From: a virus
Reading direction: 5' to 3' (one strand)
Virus record (IMG/VR): IMGVR_UViG_3300047547_000147
Coordinates: 1-22,200 of that record
DNA: 22,200 bases
A program made the translations under genes and the position numbers. The notes beneath the pieces were generated by a model. The model did no database searches, was not told the origin of the DNA, and worked only from the letters and a program-made list of their open reading frames with translations. Below are positions 14,824 to 20,736 of this stretch, one piece after another. Numbering within the stretch: position 1 is the first letter of the stretch; each line of letters starts with the position of its first letter.

Positions 14824-15185
14824 AAAACTTAATACTATTAGCCTTATTGTTATCCGCCTGCGCATCTAAAAAAGACGCGGGTGCAACCGGCGGCCCATCT
14901 TGTCAAACTTTGGCGGGCCACTACATATCAAACCAAAATGCCGCCGATACTCTAGACATAGCTAGTAACTGTACATTCACAGACTCACTATGTGGCTACA
15001 ACGCGGCCTACACAGTACCCGCAAGTGATTGGGCAACCACGATCACAGTATTTGGGACCAATGGGACACCGGCATGTCTAGCCAATACCGCGCACACCTG
15101 TGAATTAGAGTATGACAGTGTATCGGGCGGTCTAGCTATTGAATGCGACGGCGGGGCATATTTAATGCTTTTTTGGAAACAATAG
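14820..15185 (+). CDS. Phage-encoded outer/inner-membrane lipoprotein
   Basis: The 121-residue precursor has a signal peptide MKNLILLALLLSAC with lipobox LSAC; Cys 14 is the expected lipidated residue after cleavage by signal peptidase II. The mature part has a Lys/Asp and Gly/Thr linker (SKKDAGATGGP). A small beta-rich domain follows with six further Cys (in PSC, SNC, SLC, PAC, HTC and IEC contexts), enough for three disulfides and therefore suited to the periplasm or surface. Ala at +2 suggests outer-membrane sorting if host rules follow E. coli. Phage lipoproteins of this size commonly block superinfection by masking a receptor; this is an inference here. GGGGGT precedes ATG, and a micro-ORF is coupled upstream. 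Confidence 0.8.
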   Translation: MKNLILLALLLSACASKKDAGATGGPSCQTLAGHYISNQNAADTLDIASNCTFTDSLCGYNAAYTVPASDWATTITVFGTNGTPACLANTAHTCELEYDSVSGGLAIECDGGAYLMLFWKQ

Positions 15186-15215
15186 CCCGCTAAAGCAGAT
15201 AGGCCCCTCGCAATT

Positions 15216-15244
15216 TTGGCTAAGATTTCGGATTTTGCTACACT
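15216..15244 (+). promoter_or_regulatory. Sigma70-type promoter candidate
   Basis: TTGGCT (15216-15221), a 17-base spacer and TACACT (15239-15244) form a housekeeping-like promoter about 34 bases before the next plus-strand ATG. A TG dinucleotide (15236-15237) sits one base before the -10, giving an extended -10. It lies in the 93-base gap after the lipoprotein gene. Confidence 0.55.
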
Positions 15245-15278
15245 CTAAAATAAGAGTTTTACTGGAAAGGACGTATTT

Positions 15279-15737
15279 ATGGCACAAAAAGAAAAAGATG
15301 AATTAAACGAAGCACTTTTTACGGCGGGCATACTTTTATTTGCGGCGTTTCTTGTCTTCGCCCTTAAACCAGGCGGCTTGGTTTGGTTTTTCTTCGGCGT
15401 CGATTCTAGCTCTACTGCCAAACCAACCGGCGTCTCTTGCTTTCGCCGCAAAACTTTTTATAACGTCTACCGTACTTTTAGACTCTTCTTGCTTACGTTT
15501 TTTAGGTTCGTCTGGTTTAGGCATAGAAAAGCACTCCTTTTATCTACGGTTGTATTTACTTTTTTATTCTTTCATCCCGATCGTATATTAGCAAACCTTT
15601 TCGATGAGCGAACCCTTTGTCCAGATGGGTACGCCTACCAGCTTGGAAATGGGCACTACATCCGTTGCGAGGATTTCGACGAATTTCATGAAGGTCTCTC
15701 TAGGGGCATTTTCCGTAAAGAATTGTATTTAAAATAG
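15279..15737 (+). CDS. Putative membrane protein with Phe-rich segments
   Basis: This 152-residue protein starts at ATG 15279 with GGAAAGGA upstream. A charged N terminus (MAQKEKDELNEA) leads into a membrane segment (about 13-30, LFTAGILLFAAFLVFAL). A second aromatic stretch comes at about 64-78 (RTFRLFLLTFFRFVWF) and a third at about 83-97 (LLLSTVVFTFLFF). A soluble tail with two Cys ends the protein (TLCPDGYAYQLGNGHYIRCE). The middle part is unusually rich in Phe because its antisense strand encodes a Lys-rich frame with its own ribosome site (separate entry). The hydrophobic profile would fit a holin-like or envelope protein, but I see no specific family motif. Confidence 0.6.
   Translation: MAQKEKDELNEALFTAGILLFAAFLVFALKPGGLVWFFFGVDSSSTAKPTGVSCFRRKTFYNVYRTFRLFLLTFFRFVWFRHRKALLLSTVVFTFLFFHPDRILANLFDERTLCPDGYAYQLGNGHYIRCEDFDEFHEGLSRGIFRKELYLK
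15336..15524 (-). CDS. Candidate antisense ORF, 62-residue Lys-rich protein
   Basis: Entirely inside the plus-strand membrane-protein gene, this frame starts at ATG 15524 with AAAAGGAG (15541-15534) nine bases upstream and stops at 15336. The product is highly charged (MPKPDEPKKRKQEESKSTVD, AAWFKGEDKKRRK) with a repeated A-G/A-W-F element (DAGWFGS and QAAWFKG). Composition is like a genuine soluble basic protein, and the ribosome site is as good as those of accepted genes. Either this frame or the Phe-rich middle of the opposite gene may be the constrained one. Both may be used. No promoter is identified on this strand. Confidence 0.4.
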   Translation of the reverse strand: MPKPDEPKKRKQEESKSTVDVIKSFAAKARDAGWFGSRARIDAEEKPNQAAWFKGEDKKRRK

Positions 15738-15759
15738 GCACAGAAAGGTAACTTTGAAA

Positions 15760-15942
15760 ATGGAAACAAAAGTTTTAGAACTACAAGTTCGCCACACTTA
15801 CGGTCTTGAACGAATATATCCAATAAACCCGCCTGCCGTACTTTTAGCCAAGCTTCTAAAAAAGAAGACCTTTGATCGGGAAGACCTAAAACTTCTAGCC
15901 GAGCTTGGCTACACCTTTTCTTGGGTTGCGGCTTCAATTTAG
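15760..15942 (+). CDS. Small conserved-looking phage protein
   Basis: The 60-residue product starts METKVLELQVRHTYGLERIY and continues INPPAVLLAKLLKKKTFDRE, LKLLAELGYTFSW. ATG 15760 is preceded by AGAAAGG at eleven bases; an in-frame TTG at 15754 (five bases from the same site) would add two residues. Short proteins with the pattern 'vRHxYGxERIYP..P.A...A.L...K.f...dL..l..LG' occur in other phages. I recognise the style but know no function. It is the last gene before the repeat-rich non-coding region. Confidence 0.65.
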   Translation: METKVLELQVRHTYGLERIYPINPPAVLLAKLLKKKTFDREDLKLLAELGYTFSWVAASI

Positions 15943-16015
15943 GGAAAACACCCGAGCAGTTAGCCAAAAACGCCTTTTCTAGCCACCGATAGAGGACCCG
16001 TTCTAATCCCGGTTA

Positions 16016-16328
<313 letters not shown>

Positions 16329-16415
16329 GGCCCTATTTAGCCCCCCGGTATTCGTGCCGCGCCGTGCTGGGGCTTTTGCTTTTAAAGTCTCACAAACCTT
16401 AGTAGTTTTTTAGCC

Positions 16416-16868
16416 ATGTACTTTACGACAAAGATAAAAAGAAGACTTGAGCAGAAGCGCAAACTTGAATTAAAGCTTGAGGCGTTAAAGCGCCAAGAGT
16501 CCGAGACCAAAAAAATAGCGGTAAAAGAGAAGCTTGTTCATGGTAGGCGTAGGCCTGAAATTACTGGCATAGGCAGGGCCCGGATTTCCAAGGTATTACA
16601 CCGGGAATTAATGGCCACCCAGGCGGGGCGTATTATCAGTTTGTTTGGAACGGCGTATGCTTTATGTCGTGCGGTTAACCGGATTTTGCCTGAAGGCGAG
16701 AAGAAGTGGCATCCTTCTACTGTATATAGATGGGCATATCCGAAGGAAGTAAACCGTGGAACTGGCGGCGAGATACCGACTAGAAAGATTAAGACTGTAC
16801 TTAGGGCGGCGAGGTATGAAGGAATTTTGATTACAATAGATGATCTTTACCCTAACCTTTTTGATTAG
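16416..16868 (+). CDS. Putative helix-turn-helix DNA-binding regulator
   Basis: This 150-residue basic protein has a Lys/Arg-rich N-terminal helix (residues 8-40, RRLEQKRKLELKLEALKRQE), then a compact C-terminal domain. In that domain IISLFGTAYALCRAVNRI, HPSTVYRWAYP, IPTRKIKTVLRAARYEGI and ITIDDLYPN follow in order. 'YALxxAV...STVYRW.YP....GGxIPT..i..vl.AAr..GI.lt..Dl.P' is the layout of small phage Cro/YdaS-like helix-turn-helix proteins, with STVYRW as recognition helix. It directly follows the repeat-rich region and could bind those repeats as regulator or replication initiator. The start is uncertain: ATG 16416 has no good ribosome site, and internal Met 67 is an alternative. Confidence 0.65.
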   Translation: MYFTTKIKRRLEQKRKLELKLEALKRQESETKKIAVKEKLVHGRRRPEITGIGRARISKVLHRELMATQAGRIISLFGTAYALCRAVNRILPEGEKKWHPSTVYRWAYPKEVNRGTGGEIPTRKIKTVLRAARYEGILITIDDLYPNLFD

Positions 16869-16885
16869 AACTGGCGGTAAAAAGC

Positions 16886-17167
16886 GTGGGCGCGTTTAAG
16901 GAAATGGAACTGGCGTTGGAAGACCATTTAAGCGTAAAATTAGCTGATTTTTTTAGAGACAAGGAAGGTCAATCGCTGGACCTCATACCTGACGAGGACG
17001 AAAAGCCGCACGCCGATATTTCGACGCACGGGATGATCCCTCCGAAAGACCCGAATAAGCGAAGAAATTTCTTATATTATGAGCATCCGTGCTGGTGTTC
17101 GCCGGATTTGATATATAGGGATGAGCATAAAAAGAACGATGCGTGGGTGCATAAGCGAGTACAGTAG
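16886..17167 (+). CDS. Small phage protein with CWC motif, unknown function
   Basis: The 93-residue product has an N-terminal helix (FKEMELALEDHLSVKLADFF), an acidic linker (LIPDEDEKPHAD) and a C-terminal part PCWCSPDLIYRDE ... DAWVHKRVQ. Short phage proteins ending in 'H..CWC.P......(W/V)xHR' are common and lack known function; the CWC pair with nearby His residues could bind zinc. GTG 16886 has a GGCGG site eight bases upstream. ATG 16904, in frame, has AAGGA only one base away, so the GTG is preferred. It lies in the operon between the regulator and the resolvase. Confidence 0.62.
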   Translation: MGAFKEMELALEDHLSVKLADFFRDKEGQSLDLIPDEDEKPHADISTHGMIPPKDPNKRRNFLYYEHPCWCSPDLIYRDEHKKNDAWVHKRVQ

Positions 17168-17219
17168 CGTTTTATGTATTTCTGTACTTAAATTTAGCCA
17201 AAAAAGGAGTTGAATTGTC

Positions 17220-17366
17220 TTGTTTTTAGTTATCTGTTTAGTGTGGACAGCACTTGTAGTGGGGTTACTTTGGCCGATAAAAGCGGAAAACGAAATATCA
17301 TTTTGGGTGTTGATCCCGGTATTCGCGGCGCTATCTGTGTATTTGATGTTTCTTCTGATAAAATAA
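17220..17366 (+). CDS. Candidate two-TM micro-protein overlapping the RuvC-like gene
   Basis: A very good AAAAAGGAG site (17201-17209) is too close to the first in-frame resolvase start (TTG 17210) but properly spaced (10 bases) for TTG 17220 in another frame. That frame runs 48 codons to TAA 17366. Its product has two membrane-length hydrophobic segments: FLVICLVWTALVVGLLW (about 2-18) and FWVLIPVFAALSVYLMFLLI (about 28-47), joined by PIKAENEIS. Phage holins, antiholins and small inhibitors look like this. It overlaps the first 97 bases of the proposed resolvase gene. The ribosome-site argument is direct; the function is not known. Confidence 0.45.
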   Translation: MFLVICLVWTALVVGLLWPIKAENEISFWVLIPVFAALSVYLMFLLIK

Positions 17367-17806
17367 TCGATATCCACGACATTCCGACTTATAAAAAAGC
17401 GACTAATGCCCGTGCGCAGGGTTTTTTCGAGTATGTGGACGCACATTTATTGGTAACTTTGGTGGAAAAATACGCAAAATCGGTAGCCATGGCTGTATTA
17501 GAAGAGCCTGGCGCTATGCCGAAGCAGGGGTTATCTAGTACATTTAATTTTGGCCATACATGCGGGATTATTCACGGAGCACTTGCTGGGTGTTATCTGC
17601 CCGTGGTTCCGGTAAAGCCGCAGGTTTGGAAATTAGCGATGGGATTAAGTAGCGACAAAGAAGATACTAGACGCCGGGCGAGTCTGGAATTTCCTAATGA
17701 GAAGGTGTTTTGGCCGCTTAAGAAGCATCATGACCGCGCGGAAGCGGCGCTTTTAGCTTTATATGGGGTTAAATATCTCAGTAAATTGATAGAACAAGCT
17801 CAATAA
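17270..17806 (+). CDS. RuvC-like Holliday-junction resolvase
   Basis: The RNaseH-fold nuclease resolves branched DNA made in replication or recombination. From TTG 17270 it has 178 residues. The first motif ILGVDPGIRGAI places catalytic Asp at 15. VLEEPGAMPKQG gives the second acidic pair (78/79), and HHDRAEAALLALYG gives the third motif with His 154, Asp 155 and Glu 158, an expected RuvC layout. TFNFGHTCGIIHGAL and VPVKPQVWKLAMG are also family-like. TTG 17270 is preferred: it has GTGGGG five bases upstream, and resolvases normally begin 5-15 residues before the DPG motif. The longer TTG 17210 start would translate 20 residues lacking family similarity and has a zero-spaced ribosome site. 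A terminator follows. Confidence 0.85.
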   Translation: MADKSGKRNIILGVDPGIRGAICVFDVSSDKIIDIHDIPTYKKATNARAQGFFEYVDAHLLVTLVEKYAKSVAMAVLEEPGAMPKQGLSSTFNFGHTCGIIHGALAGCYLPVVPVKPQVWKLAMGLSSDKEDTRRRASLEFPNEKVFWPLKKHHDRAEAALLALYGVKYLSKLIEQAQ

Positions 17807-17833
17807 TTTTTTAGTTTTTCACGATAATATTAC

Positions 17834-17862
17834 TGGAAATTGTTATACATTCCTTGTATAAA
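17834..17862 (+). promoter_or_regulatory. Promoter-like element with operator palindrome
   Basis: TGGAAA (17834-17839), 17 bases and TATAAA (17857-17862) form a weak sigma70-like promoter. TTATACA-TTCCT-TGTATAA (17843-17861) is a perfect 7-bp dyad spanning the spacer and -10; its core matches the site at 13972-13989. A transcript from here would begin near 17869 and meet the terminator at 17892-17939. Confidence 0.5.
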
Positions 17863-17879
17863 GCGATTGTCCAACTCAT

Positions 17880-18125
17880 TCAAGTCCTATAAGGGGCTTC
17901 AAGGTTTAAGTTTGTTGAGCTTTGAAGCCCTTCCTTTTTAAGTCTTCTTAGTTTTATAAATTTAGTTAGTGCGGCGCTTTTCTTTTTATTTTTTGATGCT
18001 CTATCGAGTCTCTCGTCTATGTAGTGGTGAAAGCGGCATTCGGCGCAAGTTGTTTTAATTATGTGGTTAGTAAATTGTTTCTTTGTGTAAGTATAGACGC
18101 CGCAAAGTTCGCATGTGCTTTTCAT
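17880..18125 (-). CDS. Small zinc-finger-like basic protein
   Basis: The 81-residue product has CELC (residues 5-8) and CAEC (27-30) separated by a Lys/Thr/His-rich loop, a likely zinc-binding pair. A strongly basic helical tail follows (about 41-66, RASKNKKKSAALTKFIKLRR). Such proteins often bind nucleic acid. It is read against the surrounding plus-strand genes. Its last ~20 codons coincide with a strong plus-strand terminator hairpin, which constrains or disfavours the C-terminal coding. No Shine-Dalgarno is seen before ATG 18125. The four-Cys pattern supports a real gene, while the missing ribosome site and hairpin overlap lower certainty. Confidence 0.55.
   Translation of the reverse strand: MKSTCELCGVYTYTKKQFTNHIIKTTCAECRFHHYIDERLDRASKNKKKSAALTKFIKLRRLKKEGLQSSTNLNLEAPYRT
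17892..17939 (+). terminator. Intrinsic terminator after the resolvase operon
   Basis: A continuous 13-bp stem (17892-17904 with 17920-17932) has two G-U pairs when read on the plus strand; these become A-C clashes on the minus strand. The loop is 15 bases, and five T follow two bases after the stem (17935-17939). The wobble pattern and T-tract both fix the direction as plus. Confidence 0.8.
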
Positions 18126-18179
18126 GGCGGGATTAATATATTAAGAATTACATACGCGCAAGAAATAAGATGACGGGTT

Positions 18180-18230
18180 ATGGCGGATATGCCTAAATAT
18201 GAAAAACCTAAACCAAGTAAAAGGAGATAA
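18180..18230 (+). CDS. Possible 16-residue leader peptide
   Basis: ATG 18180 to TAA 18230 encodes a Lys/Pro-rich 16-mer (MADMPKYEKPKPSKRR). Its last codons and stop contain the AAAAGGAG ribosome site of the following gene, so ribosomes translating it would occupy that site. GACGGG lies upstream. It may be chance; coupling or attenuation is an inference. Confidence 0.3.
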   Translation: MADMPKYEKPKPSKRR

Positions 18231-18232
18231 GT

Positions 18233-18442
18233 ATGCCATTACCAGCACTAGTACACGTAGAAGGAAAAGTTGGAGCTATTCGCGCAGTCGTAGGCGACCA
18301 AGCCGTGAGTGAGCTTGAAATTCAAATTACCGAAGGCGGCGTTGCTAAGACTTTCCGCGCACCCTTGGGCTCAGTGAGCATCTTAAAAACAGAAGGCCAA
18401 CCGGATAAAGTTCTTTTCTCGTCAGACGACGGGATTGAGTAA
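18233..18442 (+). CDS. Small beta-rich protein, unknown function
   Basis: The 69-residue product begins MPLPALVHVEGKVGAIRAVV and has several beta-prone segments (SELEIQITEGGVAKTFRAPL, SVSILKTEGQPDKVLF) and an acidic end (SSDDGIE). It has no Cys or hydrophobic anchor. AAAAGGAGATAAGT before ATG is one of the strongest ribosome sites on the plus strand and resembles those at 14086 and 14295. It stands alone between the convergent small Cys protein and the oppositely read tail spike, facing the spike gene tail-to-tail with five bases between stops. I do not recognise a family. Confidence 0.7.
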   Translation: MPLPALVHVEGKVGAIRAVVGDQAVSELEIQITEGGVAKTFRAPLGSVSILKTEGQPDKVLFSSDDGIE

Positions 18443-18447
18443 TCTGA

Positions 18448-20355
18448 TTACTTAAGACCTAGGAATTTAGCGACCGTTAGGAGCTTTTGAACAAAGGCTC
18501 CGAAGGTCCCCGCCGTCGTGTGGCTCGTAAGGTTCGCGTCCCAGACGCTTGAGCCTCCCCCAAGAAGAGAGCCAGTTCTGTTATTCGTGGTCGAATTAGC
18601 CTTGTATGCAAGTCCCGATAAAACTTCGACTGCGGCAAGATCCGTCCAACGGTCTGATCCGTCATACGTTCCCGTCTTAGTTGAATTATCAAAACTAACT
18701 CCCGTTTTTGTATTCGCCTCACTCGGGAGATCGAGTGTTCCGGTCAACTCACTGTTTGAATAAATAACTCCCGAGCGTACGTCAGTTACGGCTGGACAGT
18801 TTTCATTTCGCTGAATTGCGCCGATATCCCGGTAATTTGTAGTGAGTGCGCCGGGGAAGAGTCCAGGGGCGGCAGTCGCTTTAAGTGCCGAGCCCACGGA
18901 GAAATTTCGCCCAATTGTAATCTGATAAACGTGATCCGCGACGCCACTGTTTCCAGGGGGCGAGTCAAATGTTAACGTGGTCGCAGTGAGTCCAGTGATT
19001 GTGTAATTACCAAATGTTGGTCCCGCAGTTCCGCTCACGATATAACATACGTCGCCGACTACGACACCGGCTGTGATGAATGAGGCAGAAAGACTAGTTA
19101 AAACACTACCTGATATCGTGGCGTCTGATCCTGTCACTTGCGTTACACTTGTGAAGCTCGGATTAAGTGCAACGTCTGTCGCCCCTTTAACCCAGACTGA
19201 AACGTCAGTGTCGTTATTATGAAAAGTGTTCGTGTCACTGAAATTTGTTCGGGCAGTCGCGTGGACAATACCTGTGGTAAAGCCACTTATAATATTATTA
19301 AAGACCCGATGCAAAGTACAGCCTGCGGCCATGTTAATTCCTACACTTGTCGTATTCGCCGCGCCGTAGAGGGTATTTCCTGCAATAATACAATGCTCAG
19401 TGTGAGACGCAGACGAGTTAATCGCATACGTCGTGCATCCTTCGATAATATTATCCGTAATCGTGCAAGGATTTCCTGTCGAGGAATTTCGAATGCCTTC
19501 GACACTCCCCCGGATATAACTCTGCGTTACCATGGCGCCCGAGCCGTTGACTAAGATTCCATAACCCTTCGAGCAGATGGCCTCACATTGGTAGGCTATA
19601 CTATTATGACTCGCAAGGGAGAGGGCATTACGTCCTGCCGTCGTGCTCGGGTTCGAAAACTTACAGTACCCGATAACGCTTCCGATATTAACGGAGCAGG
19701 CACTATTACCCTCGCCCGTAACATCCATACAGTACATGTCCCAGTAGTTCCACAGTGCGACCGTAGTTCCGGCACCGTAGACAAACTTAGGCCGAGTACT
19801 TCCCTTCGGACGGTCCCCTCGCGTAGTCTGATATCCTTCGATTATGTGGTGACTGACTGCGGTCCCTGCGTCAGCGAGAAGTAACACGGCACCTAAGTTA
19901 TAGGTTCCAGACTTAACCCAGAATTTAATCCCCGGATTCGTTGAAAGTGCATTATTAAATACGGCAAGATCCGTACTGTGGCCAAGCGAAATCGCGCCGC
20001 CAATATTCATCACGCCATTTGATCCGACACCCGTACAAATTGAAGTGCCCGCCTGGTTCGTCGAGCAGGTAATTGAAACGCCTGCGACAACGGAAGTAAT
20101 TTCAAACCATGAATTGTTGGTAAAGTTCGTGCCCGAGACGGTTCGAATTCCATTTCCGACCATGTCCGCTGCGGCACTTGCTGTGAGTATTGTATTCCCG
20201 GCACCGGCGCTCGTAACCCCGGTAAGAGCATACTGAGCCGCGTTTTGCTGTGAGTAATCCGTACCCGAGGCACCCGTTACGAAGAAACCTCCGTTAACAT
20301 TTCCTGAGGTCGCACTCGCTCTTATCTCAAACACGGAATTAGCTGAAATAGGCAC
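18448..20355 (-). CDS. Beta-helix tail spike / receptor-binding protein
   Basis: This 635-residue protein is Gly/Ser/Thr/Asn-rich with repeated short turns typical of a right-handed parallel beta-helix. Examples are VNIGSVIGYCKFSNP, SIAYQCEAICSKGYGILVNG, TITDNIIEGCTTYAINSS, CIIAGNTLYGAANTTSVGIN and LHRVFNNIISGFTTGIVHAT (about residues 215-370). An N-terminal domain (residues 1-140) would attach to the tail, and a C-terminal part (about 530-635) ends in a helix (FGAFVQKLLTVAKFLG). Proteins of this type recognise or cut surface polysaccharide; no active-site set is assignable here. G+C appears higher than in flanking genes by eye, in keeping with exchange of host-range genes. It forms a two-gene minus-strand unit with the upstream small gene. 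Confidence 0.82.
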   Translation of the reverse strand: MPISANSVFEIRASATSGNVNGGFFVTGASGTDYSQQNAAQYALTGVTSAGAGNTILTASAAADMVGNGIRTVSGTNFTNNSWFEITSVVAGVSITCSTNQAGTSICTGVGSNGVMNIGGAISLGHSTDLAVFNNALSTNPGIKFWVKSGTYNLGAVLLLADAGTAVSHHIIEGYQTTRGDRPKGSTRPKFVYGAGTTVALWNYWDMYCMDVTGEGNSACSVNIGSVIGYCKFSNPSTTAGRNALSLASHNSIAYQCEAICSKGYGILVNGSGAMVTQSYIRGSVEGIRNSSTGNPCTITDNIIEGCTTYAINSSASHTEHCIIAGNTLYGAANTTSVGINMAAGCTLHRVFNNIISGFTTGIVHATARTNFSDTNTFHNNDTDVSVWVKGATDVALNPSFTSVTQVTGSDATISGSVLTSLSASFITAGVVVGDVCYIVSGTAGPTFGNYTITGLTATTLTFDSPPGNSGVADHVYQITIGRNFSVGSALKATAAPGLFPGALTTNYRDIGAIQRNENCPAVTDVRSGVIYSNSELTGTLDLPSEANTKTGVSFDNSTKTGTYDGSDRWTDLAAVEVLSGLAYKANSTTNNRTGSLLGGGSSVWDANLTSHTTAGTFGAFVQKLLTVAKFLGLK

Positions 20356-20366
20356 TTAATTTCTCC

Positions 20367-20708
20367 TTAAGAGTAAGAAAGGGAGGCGCGATTATCCCAT
20401 ATATTGTCAAACGAATCATTTGCATCTGCCCACGTAATAGAAGTTACTGTGCCGGAAACTGTTATTTTTTTAATCTGCCAACTAGCGGCACTCGTAGCGG
20501 TTCCCATTACGGCTTGTCCGATGTAAGTTACCGAGCTTGAAGGCTCGTCGATAGAAATAGCTAACCCGGCGCTGCCTAAATTAACGGTATGTAGCCCGCG
20601 TTTAGTCCCGGCGGACTGCGCGGTAATATCGCCGTATAAGTTTGTGGCGTCGTTAGGGTCATTTACTAACCCGGTAGTTTTGCTTGGCGCTAATATTTTA
20701 CCTGACAT
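20367..20708 (-). CDS. Small tail-associated protein upstream of the spike
   Basis: From ATG 20708 the product has 113 residues: MSGKILAPSKTTGLVNDPND, ITAQSAGTKRGLHTVNLGS, SVTYIGQAVMGTATSAASWQ, IKKITVSGTVTSITWADAND and a conserved-looking end FDNIWDNRASLSYS. The block 'VTYIGxAxxGtatSaasWqIkkIt...itWAdgndsFdniWdnRasLsYs' is one I recognise as a widespread phage protein family found with tail or fibre genes; its exact role is unknown. An upstream in-frame start at 20744 would add 12 residues, but these lie under the divergent helicase gene start. No clear Shine-Dalgarno precedes 20708. It lies eleven bases before the spike gene. Confidence 0.78.
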   Translation of the reverse strand: MSGKILAPSKTTGLVNDPNDATNLYGDITAQSAGTKRGLHTVNLGSAGLAISIDEPSSSVTYIGQAVMGTATSAASWQIKKITVSGTVTSITWADANDSFDNIWDNRASLSYS

Positions 20709-20736
20709 GATTTTTAGGATATGCGATAGCAAAGGT

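Noticed and set aside
15245-15451. 68-residue minus-strand ORF
   Set aside because: Covers the promoter and start of the 15279 gene and overlaps the better-supported 62-residue antisense frame; no good ribosome site.
15686-15967. 93-residue minus-strand ORF
   Set aside because: Antisense to two plus-strand frames with ribosome sites and protein-like composition; no ribosome site of its own recognised.
17210-17269. TTG 17210 as resolvase start
   Set aside because: Zero spacing to the ribosome site and a 20-residue prefix unlike RuvC proteins; TTG 17270 fits better.
19219-19884. Plus-strand ORFs of 98-111 residues opposite the tail spike
   Set aside because: Arg/Thr-rich mirror frames of a long beta-helix gene without initiation signals.
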